DNA of 12,715 bases. Source: Desulfobacteraceae bacterium. GTDB taxonomy: Bacteria > Desulfobacterota > DSM-4660 > Desulfatiglandales > B25-G16. The notes under the pieces are model-generated. The model was not told where the DNA came from. It did no database searches and saw nothing but the letters and a program-made list of their open reading frames with translations. The stretch spans positions 1 through 12,715 of the forward strand of contig JAUWZC010000047.1 of the NCBI GenBank assembly GCA_030615565.1. The letters are read 5' to 3'. This document shows, in pieces, positions 6,267 to 12,715 of this stretch; the stretch's first letter is position 1; each line of letters opens with the position of its first letter. The position numbers were made by a program, and so were the translations under genes.

Positions 6267-6311
6267 GCCGCCCTTTAATGCCCCACCCGGGAGGGTGGGG
6301 ATGGAGGCGGC
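6267..6311. repeat. GC-rich palindromic element, copy 1
   Basis: The inner stem CCCCACCC (6281-6288) pairs with GGGTGGGG (6293-6300) around a GGGA loop. An outer stem GCCGCC (6267-6272) pairs with GGCGGC (6306-6311) across an internal loop. No T-run follows on either strand, so it is not a standard terminator. It is related to the hairpin 37 bp downstream. Confidence 0.5.
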
Positions 6312-6336
6312 TAATGAATTATTTCCTTTTTTCAAG

Positions 6337-6356
6337 CCCCGCCCGGAAGGGCGGGG
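6337..6356. repeat. GC-rich palindromic element, copy 2
   Basis: CCCCGCCC (6337-6344) pairs with GGGCGGGG (6349-6356) around a GGAA (GNRA-type) loop. Compared with copy 1 the fifth stem pair is G:C instead of A:T, a compensated change that keeps the stem. This suggests that the structure, not the sequence alone, has been kept, as in REP-like repeats. Confidence 0.5.
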
Positions 6357-6734
6357 TCGTTGACTCTGGTTCCTTAATGTTTTTCAGGCGGGAAAAGAAG
6401 TAACATTAAAAATTAGCGAAATTCGAGACATACAATATATAGAAAAGTAACCTCAGATAAAATGGCGATGGGGCACTGACAAGATTGATATTTATTAAAT
6501 CAAGAACTACAAAGAAATATTTACTATTGAAAATGAGTCAAGAGCAAATCTGAGCCCTTGTCACGGAACTAATGCTTCTTGCCTGTCTATTATATATATA
6601 CAAAAATATTCAGCTATATTAAGATAAAAAAACACAAAGATAAAAAACGTCTATAGGATAGGTGTAAGCCAGAAAAGCGAGCCTAACCTTTTCCGTGGAT
6701 CAATGTAGGGTGAAAGTAAGAGAGGAGGTGTATA

Positions 6735-7397
6735 GTGGTTAAAGAAATTTTGATAGATAGAGCTCTAAATGAAAAGTTGCAAAAGAAACATTCAGATTTC
6801 AAGGTTGAGCTTATCGGCTTCGATTTTGGCCCCAATAAAATCCAAATACAAGCAACGATTGTCAAAGAACTCCTTGAGATAGATGAAGAAGAGGCGACAA
6901 AAGCCTTTGAGGGGCTATGCCGATCTTTCAGTGAAGTCTGTTTCGAGCATCATATCAAATTTGATCCCGTTGATCTTTTCATACTCGTGGATGATGAATT
7001 AAGAAGAGGGACAAGCACGAAATTTCGAGATGTAGATGATGACAGTCTTTTTGCCGAAATCTTAATTCCTACCAAGGATTTTAAAGTACATGAGTATTGG
7101 AAGTATACCTTTTTGCATGAATTAGGTCATTCATGGTTTTCTATTGAGTTTTCCCCCAAGGACATGGAATTTGGTCATGAAGATCTATTTATAGACTTAG
7201 TTGTAATCTGTACTTTTAGAAAAATTCTCCCCCCACATAAGCGAGTATACCAGGAAGTAAGAAAACATAGAACATATTTTCTGACCCAACAAAGCAAAAG
7301 ATTTATAGGAAAAGAGCTATATAAGCAGATATTACACGACCCAGAGGCATACTTAAGAGATTTGCAGCAAAAAATATACTCAGCAAAAACATATTAG
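6735..7397 (+). CDS. Putative HExxH zinc metallopeptidase
   Basis: The 220-residue protein starts at GTG 6735 after AGGAGGTG (6723-6730). The key feature is H-E-L-G-H at 128-132 in the context F-L-H-E-L-G-H-S-W-F, a classic zinc-protease signature: the two His bind zinc and the Glu activates water. A likely third ligand lies in E-F-G-H-E-D-L-F-I-D-L (residues 145-155), where E149 or D154 would fit. The N-terminal 110 residues are acidic and show no known domain to me; the C-terminal 60 residues are basic and helical. There is no signal peptide or membrane segment, so it is expected in the cytoplasm. The gene is AT-rich compared with the flanking operons and heads a set of small unknown genes, which suggests an acquired accessory cassette. 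Substrate is unknown; an ImmA-like regulatory protease is one possibility, unproven. Confidence 0.7.
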   Translation: MVKEILIDRALNEKLQKKHSDFKVELIGFDFGPNKIQIQATIVKELLEIDEEEATKAFEGLCRSFSEVCFEHHIKFDPVDLFILVDDELRRGTSTKFRDVDDDSLFAEILIPTKDFKVHEYWKYTFLHELGHSWFSIEFSPKDMEFGHEDLFIDLVVICTFRKILPPHKRVYQEVRKHRTYFLTQQSKRFIGKELYKQILHDPEAYLRDLQQKIYSAKTY

Positions 7398-7414
7398 GAG
7401 AAGAACATTATTAG

Positions 7415-7585
7415 ATTGTAGCTTTTTATGATAAAGGGGATAAAGCATTTTTATTAACAGGTCCAGGTGGAACTATCGAAAGAATATCGAAATCCGAAGC
7501 TGTCTCAATGGCTGAAAAAGCAAGACAAGCATCAAAGGACAGAGTAGGAAGACTTATCGAAGGACTTATCCATGGTTTACCGTAA
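7415..7585 (+). pseudogene. Small protein-like open frame without a normal start
   Basis: After a TAG at 7412-7414 the frame reads I-V-A-F-Y-D-K-G-D-K-A-F-L-L-T-G-P-G-G-T, then a helix with K-S-E-A-V-S-M-A-E-K-A-R-Q-A-S, and ends with G-L-I-H-G-L-P at TAA (56 codons). The composition is that of a real protein. There is no ATG, GTG or TTG near its beginning; AGGAG (7396-7400) lies 14 bp before the first codon. One missing base near 7415-7417 would join it to ATT-ATT-AGA just after that site, so a damaged gene with a rare start is possible. An internal ATG would leave only 25 residues. I recognise no family. Confidence 0.35.
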
Positions 7586-7739
7586 AAATAGCAGTAACAT
7601 TAAATCGCAACGTGTTTCAGTATTCATAATAGAAGTAGAAACTTATGCTGGATGGTGTGACTTTTTTCTAGATAATATATCCTTGACAGAGCATATAGCG
7701 AAATATAAGGATACGTGGGCTGAAACTTGGATTAAGTAG
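7572..7739 (+). CDS. Small 55-residue open frame overlapping the previous one
   Basis: ATG 7572 follows GAAGGA at a normal distance and overlaps the end of the preceding small frame by 14 bp, an arrangement typical of coupled translation. The protein begins M-V-Y-R-K-N-S-S-N-I-K and contains aromatic and acidic stretches such as E-T-Y-A-G-W-C-D-F-F-L-D and W-A-E-T-W-I-K at the end. It has no membrane segment or known motif. Its position between the metallopeptidase and the membrane-anchored protein suggests it belongs to the same cassette, but its reality rests only on the start signal, overlap and composition. Confidence 0.4.
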   Translation: MVYRKNSSNIKSQRVSVFIIEVETYAGWCDFFLDNISLTEHIAKYKDTWAETWIK

Positions 7740-7784
7740 AATCTTTCCCTATCAGTAACCATATGGGAAGAGAAGGAGAATTTA

Positions 7785-8090
7785 ATGGAAGAAGATCAAA
7801 GGTCATTACAGATTACTGGCGCTTTCATCAGATTTTTAGAAAAAGATGAAAAATCAGTGATTGAAAGGTTTACCCGCAAAGAATTAGAAGCAAATTTATC
7901 TAAACATGAGACGGAAAAAGGCCATCCTATCTACCAGGCCATAGAAAAGAGAATTGCAGGATTGAGAGAAATAGAGCGATACAAAAGAGAAACAGAACAA
8001 AAATGGGAAAATAGAATAATTGGGTTTATCTCAGGCCTAATTGTAGCTCTCATAATAGTCTTATTGAGAAGATATCTCTTTTCCTTCTAA
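7785..8090 (+). CDS. Small C-terminally anchored membrane protein, function unknown
   Basis: The 101-residue protein starts at ATG 7785 behind AGAAGGAGA (7771-7779). Residues 1-75 are highly charged and helical (S-L-Q-I-T-G-A-F-I-R-F-L-E-K-D-E, then K-R-I-A-G-L-R-E-I-E-R-Y-K-R-E), likely a cytoplasmic coiled-coil-like domain. Residues about 76-95 (I-I-G-F-I-S-G-L-I-V-A-L-I-I-V-L-L) form one transmembrane helix followed by R-R. There is no signal peptide, so it is a tail-anchored type protein. It follows the metallopeptidase and two tiny frames on the same strand and may be cotranscribed with them, with a terminator-like hairpin downstream. I cannot assign a function. Confidence 0.65.
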   Translation: MEEDQRSLQITGAFIRFLEKDEKSVIERFTRKELEANLSKHETEKGHPIYQAIEKRIAGLREIERYKRETEQKWENRIIGFISGLIVALIIVLLRRYLFSF

Positions 8091-8557
8091 CAAAAGAAGG
8101 GTGCTTAGTAATGAAGTCTTTGTACAAATAATATGTAATGACCAGAACTTAGACTGCCGAACATTGATTGGATTAATGATTACAGTCGTCCGGTACCAGG
8201 ACTTGTTTTCTAATAAAATTAATTTTGTAATACTTATTAGTGTAACTTCAATAGCGGCTTACAAGATAATCAAAAACCAAAAGAAGCCCTTATGGATAGT
8301 GGAGAAATCTATGGGGGCTTTTCTTTTCTATTCCTGCCCTTACAAGCTGTAACCTTTGTAAATCCTTGACTGAAAAATGGGTTTATCGTAATTTATGTTA
8401 TCTAAGGCAATAAGGGAGGTTTTGGTAAAAACATAATCTTGAGTCATAAATGCATATTAATTTTGATGAGAAGGTATTTTCAGGAAAAGTCCGTCATCAA
8501 AGATGGTAAAAGTGAGGACAACAGAATCAGGAAACAAGTAATGCGAGAAATGAAGCA
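8091..8557. other. 467-bp stretch without a convincing gene
   Basis: It contains a terminator-like hairpin (8284-8327) behind the membrane-protein gene and AT-rich DNA. The open frames present (GTG 8101 and ATG 8466) lack ribosome sites and known motifs. The missing N-terminal half of the acyl-CoA synthetase is not present here in any frame that I can recognise. Confidence 0.5.
8284..8327 (+). terminator. Possible intrinsic terminator of the metallopeptidase cassette
   Basis: AAGCCC (8284-8289) pairs with GGGCTT (8315-8320), extended by a G-T and an A-T pair, with an inner ATAG/CTAT stem in the long loop; TTTTCTTTT follows (8319-8327). The long loop makes it weaker than a standard terminator. 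Confidence 0.4.
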
Positions 8558-9262
8558 ATGATTTCCTCTGCTTTGCTAGAGTACAAATTCAACAAGCCCA
8601 TGTACCAGGGATATGGTGAAACTGAGACCCGCGGCGGTGTATCTATGTGCCCTGCGGATATCGAAAATCCGCCAAAAAGTGTGGGTAAAATTGTTGCAAG
8701 TAAAAGGATTAAAATCGTTGACCCAGTTACTCTGAAATCTGTAAAGATGGGGGAGCCTGGAGAACTACTTGTTTCTTCTGATTACATGGTTACTGCTTAT
8801 ATAAACAAACCGGAAGAAACGGCTGAGTCCTTTATAGAGCTGGAAGGCCAGAAATGGTATAGGACGGCTGACATTATGTCTATGGATGAAGAGGGAAACC
8901 TCTATTTTATAGACAGAACCGTAGATACCATAAAACATAAAGGCTACAGGGTATCATCCAGTGAGATAGAAGCGGTATTACAGGAACATCCAGCGATCAT
9001 GGGCTCTTGTGTTGTTGGTGTGGAAGATCCAAAGGTAGGGGAAAGGATCAAGGCCTTTGTGGTTCTTAAGGAAGATATTAAGGGTATCACTGGCTATGAT
9101 CTCATTAGATGGTGCAGAGAAAGGCTTGTTTCCTATAAGATTCCGCAATACATTGAATTCAGGGACATGTTGCTCAAGTCGAAAGTTGGCAAATTATTAA
9201 GGCGTGAGATCCGGAGTGAGGAAAAGAGAAGAGTAGAGACAACTAAGCTGAGTTATATTTAA
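8558..9262 (+). pseudogene. Acyl-CoA synthetase (AMP-forming) C-terminal fragment
   Basis: The 234 residues match the second half of ANL-family acyl/aryl-CoA ligases, which are normally 500-600 residues long. Seen in order are motif A5 (Y-Q-G-Y-G-E-T-E, about 17-24), G-E-P-G-E-L-L-V (about 65-72), A7 as Y-R-T-A-D where Y-x-T-G-D is usual, A8 (R-T-V-D-T-I-K-H-K-G-Y-R-V with E-I-E), and A10 with its lysine (S-K-V-G-K-L-L-R-R). The adenylate-forming P-loop (TSGTTGxPK type) and the whole N-terminal core are missing. In frame, a stop lies at 8513-8515, only 14 codons before the ATG. It should therefore be inactive as a ligase, and I call it a truncated relic. It sits in front of the Etf operon, which fits past use in fatty-acid or aromatic-acid activation. 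Confidence 0.75.
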
Positions 9263-9486
9263 GGCCTGCCCTGGCGCGAACTTTCTTGAATATTATATGA
9301 TCGTTTTATTAGTTTTCAGACAAATTCTAACTGCTGGTGCAGTGCTAGCCAGGTCTGGGCCAGGGGCATAAGCAAAAAAAGATACCCATGCCCAAAGAAC
9401 AAGTAGTTTAAATCCATTAGATTTTGAGCAATTATATGCATAGCGAGAAATTTTTACAAAGGGCATTTTGAGGCAATGTATCTATC

Positions 9487-11502
9487 ATGATTCCTTCTCG
9501 CACATCATACTGGTTGATCCAACATGTCTGGGTTTTCTATCTCCTGGCGGCCGTGGCTGTGGGGGTGTTTCTTTTCGGGGTCATTATCCATGTGTCTGTG
9601 TGGATAAAGGGTATCAGGCGTCAAACAATACCCTTCTCGTGGCGCGGCATTTCAAACCTTTTTTTAGATGGCTTATTAGGCCGACGTATTTTCAGAGGAG
9701 ATATTGCTGCAGGAACCATGCATATACTCATCATGTGGGGTTTCTTAGGCCTTTTTGTGGGTACCGTGCTCATTTCTGTGGATTATTGGCTGTATCATTT
9801 TCTTAGTGGATTTTTTTATATCTGGTACTCAACATGCCTTGAAATTTTGGGATTGATGCTGATGATTGGCCTCGTTTGGTCACTGATCCGCCGATATATC
9901 CAGCGTGTGCCTCGGCTTGAAAGGCGTATTGAGGACCTCACAGTAGTAATCTGGCTTTTCGCAGTAGTCCTTTCAGGATTTGTAGTAGAGGGACTTCGGC
10001 TTGCTAACCAAAGTCCAGAATGGGCCAAGTGGTCTTTTGCCGGTCATTGGCTGAGTTTTCTCTTCACTCAACCACAGGGTGCTCTTTCTATCTATCCTTA
10101 TTTGTGGTGGGTTCATGCCCTCCTGAGCCTGGGTCTTATAGCATATATCCCTTTCTGTAAACTTTTTCATATGCTGGGTGCACCGGCCAGTATTTACCTG
10201 GAGAACCAACCTCTTCAAGCAATATTGGCCGAGAGCCGTGCCCAGGATAAAGAAGTTTTTTCTTACAGGGATATGATTTTTTTTGATGCCTGTACCAGCT
10301 GCGGCCGTTGTGTGGAGGTGTGCCCTTCAAGTGGAGCAGGAGAACCCTTTTCTCCCAGAGATTTTATTGTCTGGGCCAGGGACAATCTTTTGATGAAGTA
10401 TCATCCCTTAAACCACTTTAACTGGTTTGAAAATTGGATTACCCGTAGGCATACAAAAGAACAGGTATTCGAGCCTCAAAAGATCTGGCATTGCACTACC
10501 TGTAAAGCCTGTCTTGATGTATGCCCTGTATATGTAGCAACGCCAGATGCTATTCAACAGGCAAGGAGTAAGTTGGTGGAAGAGGGCACCCACATGCCCC
10601 CACTTTTAACCCAAAGTTTGAAAAATCTTTATAAATATAACAATCCATGGGAGGCCACAAAGAAAAAGCGTGCACAATGGTCAAGAGATCTGGAGATACC
10701 GGACATCAGTCAGAGTAAGGAGGCAGAGGGTCTTTGTTATTTCGTGGGATGTACAACCTCAATGGATATTCGGGCCCAGGAGCTAGCCCGCTCATTTGCC
10801 CGGATTTTGAAGTATGGCCGAGTCCCTTTTGGTACTCTTGGCAAAAGAGAGCCCTGCTGTGGAGACATCGCCCGTCGTGTAGGAGAGGACGGTCTCTTTG
10901 AGAAACAGATGGAGGACTGTATAGAATTATTTAGACGTTATGGAATCCGTGATGTGGTTACTTCATCCCCCCATTGCTTTCACACCTTTCGGAATGAATA
11001 TCCGGCATTTCAGGCCTTAAAACCTCCTGAAGAACAGGTGGAGTTTCGGGTTCGGCACTATACACAGCTTCTAAGAGAGCTTGTTGCAGCAGGTTCTCTG
11101 AAACTTGGAAAGCCTCTTAATATAAAAGTGACCTATCATGATCCCTGTTATCTGGGTCGTCACAATCAGATTTATGATGTTCCACGGGAGGTCATCGCCG
11201 CTATCCCCGGGGTGCAGATGGTAGAGATGGCCCATAACAGGGCCGACAGTCTTTGCTGCGGAGGAGGGGGAGACAGGATATGGCAGGAAGATCTGGATGC
11301 AGATGTCAAGATGTCCGAAATCCGGATCAGGGAGGCAGAGGACACCGGTGCGGAGATCCTTATCACTGCCTGCCCTCTGTGCCTGATCATGCTGGAAGAT
11401 GCCCGCAAAACAACTGGTCTGGAGGATTCATTGCGGGTGATGGACTTGAATGAATTGGTGGCGATGGTAATGGGTTTGGACGGTGGTGGGGAACAAGAAT
11501 GA
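9487..11502 (+). CDS. Membrane EtfAB:menaquinone oxidoreductase (haem b / Fe-S / CCG-domain protein)
   Basis: This 671-residue protein combines a membrane part with a heterodisulfide-reductase-D-like part. Five hydrophobic helices (about 16-40, 74-98, 111-133, 150-170, 205-228) form a NarI-like domain with candidate haem ligands H79, H210 and H228. Two [4Fe-4S] motifs follow: C269, C272, C275, C279 and C336, C339, C342, C346. Then come two CCG domains: C417, C422, C457-C458, C497, and C554, C590-C591, C629, C632. This matches the EtfAB:(methyl)menaquinone oxidoreductase described in Geobacter and syntrophs, which takes electrons from reduced EtfAB and passes them to the quinone pool. The two following genes are etfB and etfA, strongly supporting the role. 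The only ribosome-site candidate is a weak GAGG 13 bp before ATG 9487; a stop lies in frame at 9469, so the start is well bounded. Confidence 0.9.
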   Translation: MIPSRTSYWLIQHVWVFYLLAAVAVGVFLFGVIIHVSVWIKGIRRQTIPFSWRGISNLFLDGLLGRRIFRGDIAAGTMHILIMWGFLGLFVGTVLISVDYWLYHFLSGFFYIWYSTCLEILGLMLMIGLVWSLIRRYIQRVPRLERRIEDLTVVIWLFAVVLSGFVVEGLRLANQSPEWAKWSFAGHWLSFLFTQPQGALSIYPYLWWVHALLSLGLIAYIPFCKLFHMLGAPASIYLENQPLQAILAESRAQDKEVFSYRDMIFFDACTSCGRCVEVCPSSGAGEPFSPRDFIVWARDNLLMKYHPLNHFNWFENWITRRHTKEQVFEPQKIWHCTTCKACLDVCPVYVATPDAIQQARSKLVEEGTHMPPLLTQSLKNLYKYNNPWEATKKKRAQWSRDLEIPDISQSKEAEGLCYFVGCTTSMDIRAQELARSFARILKYGRVPFGTLGKREPCCGDIARRVGEDGLFEKQMEDCIELFRRYGIRDVVTSSPHCFHTFRNEYPAFQALKPPEEQVEFRVRHYTQLLRELVAAGSLKLGKPLNIKVTYHDPCYLGRHNQIYDVPREVIAAIPGVQMVEMAHNRADSLCCGGGGDRIWQEDLDADVKMSEIRIREAEDTGAEILITACPLCLIMLEDARKTTGLEDSLRVMDLNELVAMVMGLDGGGEQE

Positions 11503-11529
11503 AAATTTTATATTTAATACTGGATATCG

Positions 11530-11558
11530 GTTGCTGGATAATGTAGACATCCAGCAAC
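11530..11558. other. Perfect 10-bp hairpin between the oxidoreductase gene and etfB
   Basis: GTTGCTGGAT (11530-11539) pairs with ATCCAGCAAC (11549-11558) around a nine-base loop. No T-run follows, so it is unlikely to end transcription. It may stabilise the 3' end of the upstream message after processing, allowing more EtfB/EtfA than membrane protein. Confidence 0.5.
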
Positions 11559-11656
11559 AAGGATCAAGCATTTAGAATCATATATCTTGCTTGAATTATC
11601 TGTTACATTTTAGTATTTACACAAAATGCATTATTTAGTTCCGGCTTGTCCGGGTT

Positions 11657-11664
11657 AGGAGGTG
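11657..11664 (+). promoter_or_regulatory. Ribosome binding site deciding the etfB start
   Basis: AGGAGGTG lies six bases before ATG 11671. A GTG at 11662 is in frame but is part of this site, so ATG 11671 is the true start. Confidence 0.8.
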
Positions 11665-11670
11665 AGTACA

Positions 11671-12459
11671 ATGAATATCGTGGTATGCGTAAGACAGGTA
11701 CCAGAGGTTGCAGATGCTGAACTTGAGATCGATAAGGAAGGCACAGAGATTCTCAAAGAAGACCTGGTCATGGATATCAATGAATGGGACAACTATGCTG
11801 TTGAAGAGGCTGTCCGAATCAAAGAAGCCCATGGCGGAAAGGTAACCGTAGTCACCCTGGGAGACGAGGATTGTGAGGATGTTTTGAGAACGGCCCTGGC
11901 TATGGGAGCGGAAGAGGCTATCCTTATTAATGAGGAAGGATTTGAGTTATCCGACGCAGCAGGCATTGCACAGGGTCTTTACCGTGCAATCCGAGATTTG
12001 CCTTTTGACCTACTTTTAACTGGCGCCCAGTGTTCTGATGATGGCTGGGCCCAGGTGGGCCTCATCCTTGCAGAATATTTAGGTCTCCCTTATGCCTCTC
12101 TTGTAGTTGGAATTGAGATCAGTGAAGGCAAGATGATAGTACAACGGGAGTTGGAGTCCAATACCGTGGAAAAGGTGGAAATACCAATACCTGCAGCCCT
12201 TACTATTCAAACTGGCATAAATAATCCCCGTTATGTCTCTATTATGGGGATTCAAAAGGTACGCAAGACTGAGATCAAGGAAACCAATTCAGGAGAACTT
12301 GGACTGTCCGAAGAGGAAATTGGGCTAAAGGGCTCCAGCGTTGCTTCGCAAAAACTTTCTCTACCACCTGTTGGTGAAGGTGCCGAAATCCTTACAGGCA
12401 GCCTTAGTGAAATCTGTGAAAAGACGACTCAAATTATTCGAGATAAGGGGGTGATATAG
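11671..12459 (+). CDS. etfB: Electron transfer flavoprotein beta subunit
   Basis: The 262-residue protein starts M-N-I-V-V-C-V-R-Q-V-P, the normal EtfB beginning, and is of usual length. Typical features are N-E-W-D-N-Y-A-V-E-E-A-V-R (about 37-49), T-G-A-Q-C-S-D-D-G-W-A-Q-V-G (about 117-130), and the signature region I-P-A-A-L-T-I-Q-T-G-I-N-N-P-R-Y (about 173-188). The protein forms a soluble cytoplasmic heterodimer with EtfA, bound to FAD and a second nucleotide, and accepts electrons from acyl-CoA dehydrogenases. EtfA follows directly, and the membrane oxidoreductase upstream is its expected electron acceptor. Several C-terminal positions are unusually polar (N-S-G-E-L-G-L-S-E-E-E), a normal place for variation. 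Whether it belongs to a bifurcating type cannot be told, but the linked quinone reductase argues against it. Confidence 0.95.
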   Translation: MNIVVCVRQVPEVADAELEIDKEGTEILKEDLVMDINEWDNYAVEEAVRIKEAHGGKVTVVTLGDEDCEDVLRTALAMGAEEAILINEEGFELSDAAGIAQGLYRAIRDLPFDLLLTGAQCSDDGWAQVGLILAEYLGLPYASLVVGIEISEGKMIVQRELESNTVEKVEIPIPAALTIQTGINNPRYVSIMGIQKVRKTEIKETNSGELGLSEEEIGLKGSSVASQKLSLPPVGEGAEILTGSLSEICEKTTQIIRDKGVI

Positions 12460-12715
12460 ATGGATGAAATTATGATACTCGCTGAACATAGAGATGGAGA
12501 GCTTCGGGATATCACCTTCGAAATGCTCACCCTGGCCAACAAACTTGGCAAAGAAAATGACCTTGCAGTTACCACTCTCTTTTTAGGGCATGAGGCATCT
12601 GATTTATCTGACAGATTGAAAGGCGCATGCGATACAATCCTTTTAATAGAGGACTCTGAACTGGCTAATTATAATGCAGATCAGTATCTTATGGCCATGG
12701 AAACGGTCATCAAAA
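12460..12715 (+). CDS. etfA: Electron transfer flavoprotein alpha subunit, N-terminal part (runs off window)
   Basis: ATG 12460 directly follows the etfB stop, with AAGGGGGTG (12445-12453) as ribosome site inside the end of etfB. The 85 codons present read M-D-E-I-M-I-L-A-E-H-R-D-G-E-L-R-D and continue with F-E-M-L-T-L-A-N-K-L-G and C-D-T-I-L-L-I-E-D, the usual EtfA N-terminal Rossmann-like domain. The FAD-binding C-terminal domain would lie beyond the window. Gene order etfB-etfA and the coupling are standard. It has no extra N-terminal ferredoxin domain, unlike some EtfA proteins of anaerobes. Confidence 0.92.
   Translation, partial: MDEIMILAEHRDGELRDITFEMLTLANKLGKENDLAVTTLFLGHEASDLSDRLKGACDTILLIEDSELANYNADQYLMAMETVIK

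Larger units (their letters stand above)
6071..6734. other. 664-bp intergenic region between divergent genes
   Basis: No supported gene is seen. It holds the likely promoter of the leftward oxidoreductase operon at its left edge, two related GC-rich hairpins (6267-6311 and 6337-6356), an 8-bp inverted repeat TTAATGTT/AACATTAA (6374-6381 with 6402-6409), and very AT-rich DNA (about 6580-6650), where the promoter of the rightward metallopeptidase gene may lie, though I cannot fix its boxes. Confidence 0.5.

Noticed and set aside
8101..8352. 83-codon open frame starting GTG, with a hydrophobic middle
   Set aside because: The only purine-rich site (AAGAAGG) touches the start codon, the frame runs through the terminator-like hairpin, and no motif is seen.
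8466..8561. 31-residue open frame whose stop overlaps the ATG of the synthetase fragment as ATGA
   Set aside because: It has no ribosome site and no likeness to the missing part of an acyl-CoA synthetase; the overlap is probably chance.
9364..9393. GGGCAT/ATGCCC inverted repeat between the synthetase fragment and the membrane oxidoreductase
   Set aside because: The 6-bp stem with an 18-base loop is short enough to be chance and has no T-run.
9423..9463. Possible promoter (TTGAGC and an AT-rich block) before the membrane oxidoreductase gene
   Set aside because: No -10 match lies at acceptable spacing from the TTGAGC box.
11662..11670. Upstream GTG start giving EtfB three more residues
   Set aside because: This GTG is part of the ribosome binding site of ATG 11671, which gives the normal EtfB N-terminus.

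Overview
The window looks like a piece of an anaerobic bacterial chromosome, most likely a sulfate-reducing or syntrophic member of the Desulfobacterota (former Deltaproteobacteria). This is inferred from a tungsten/molybdenum aldehyde:ferredoxin oxidoreductase with its own ferredoxin, and from a membrane EtfAB:quinone oxidoreductase followed by etfB and etfA. No rRNA, tRNA or CRISPR array was seen, and the taxonomy cannot be fixed from this sequence alone.

Region 1 (1-3279, + strand) is the tail-side end of a prophage. It holds an alanine-rich protein built of about 13 repeats of 22 residues (its start lies before the window), a virion/tail-fibre-like protein made of two copies of one domain, a 100-residue structural-type protein, a segment with three hairpins in a row, and an orphan D12-class adenine DNA methyltransferase followed by an intrinsic terminator. 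Just after the terminator two abutting 22-bp repeats end 5 bp before a CA dinucleotide. This layout resembles the transposase-binding right end of a Mu-like transposable phage, so I place the probable prophage/host junction at 3279/3280. An IS21-type end is the main alternative.

Region 2 (3280-6070) is an operon read leftwards: a 619-residue aldehyde:ferredoxin oxidoreductase, a 120-residue polyferredoxin overlapping it by ATGA, a short protein-like stretch in a shifted frame, and a small conserved-looking protein of unknown function. The oxidoreductase would exchange electrons between aldehydes/carboxylic acids and ferredoxin.

Region 3 (6071-9262) is AT-rich, accessory in character and partly decayed. 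It starts with a long non-coding stretch carrying two related GC-rich hairpins, then a putative HExxH zinc metallopeptidase, two very small open frames (one without a normal start), a 101-residue protein with a C-terminal membrane anchor, a terminator-like hairpin, and the C-terminal half of an acyl-CoA synthetase whose N-terminal half is missing.

Region 4 (9487-12715, + strand) is an intact electron-transfer operon: a haem/Fe-S membrane EtfAB:menaquinone oxidoreductase, then etfB and the first 85 codons of etfA. Electrons from acyl-CoA dehydrogenases would pass through EtfAB to this membrane protein and on to the quinone pool. Together with the oxidoreductase and the acyl-CoA synthetase remnant, the host region points to anaerobic fatty-acid or aromatic-acid metabolism.
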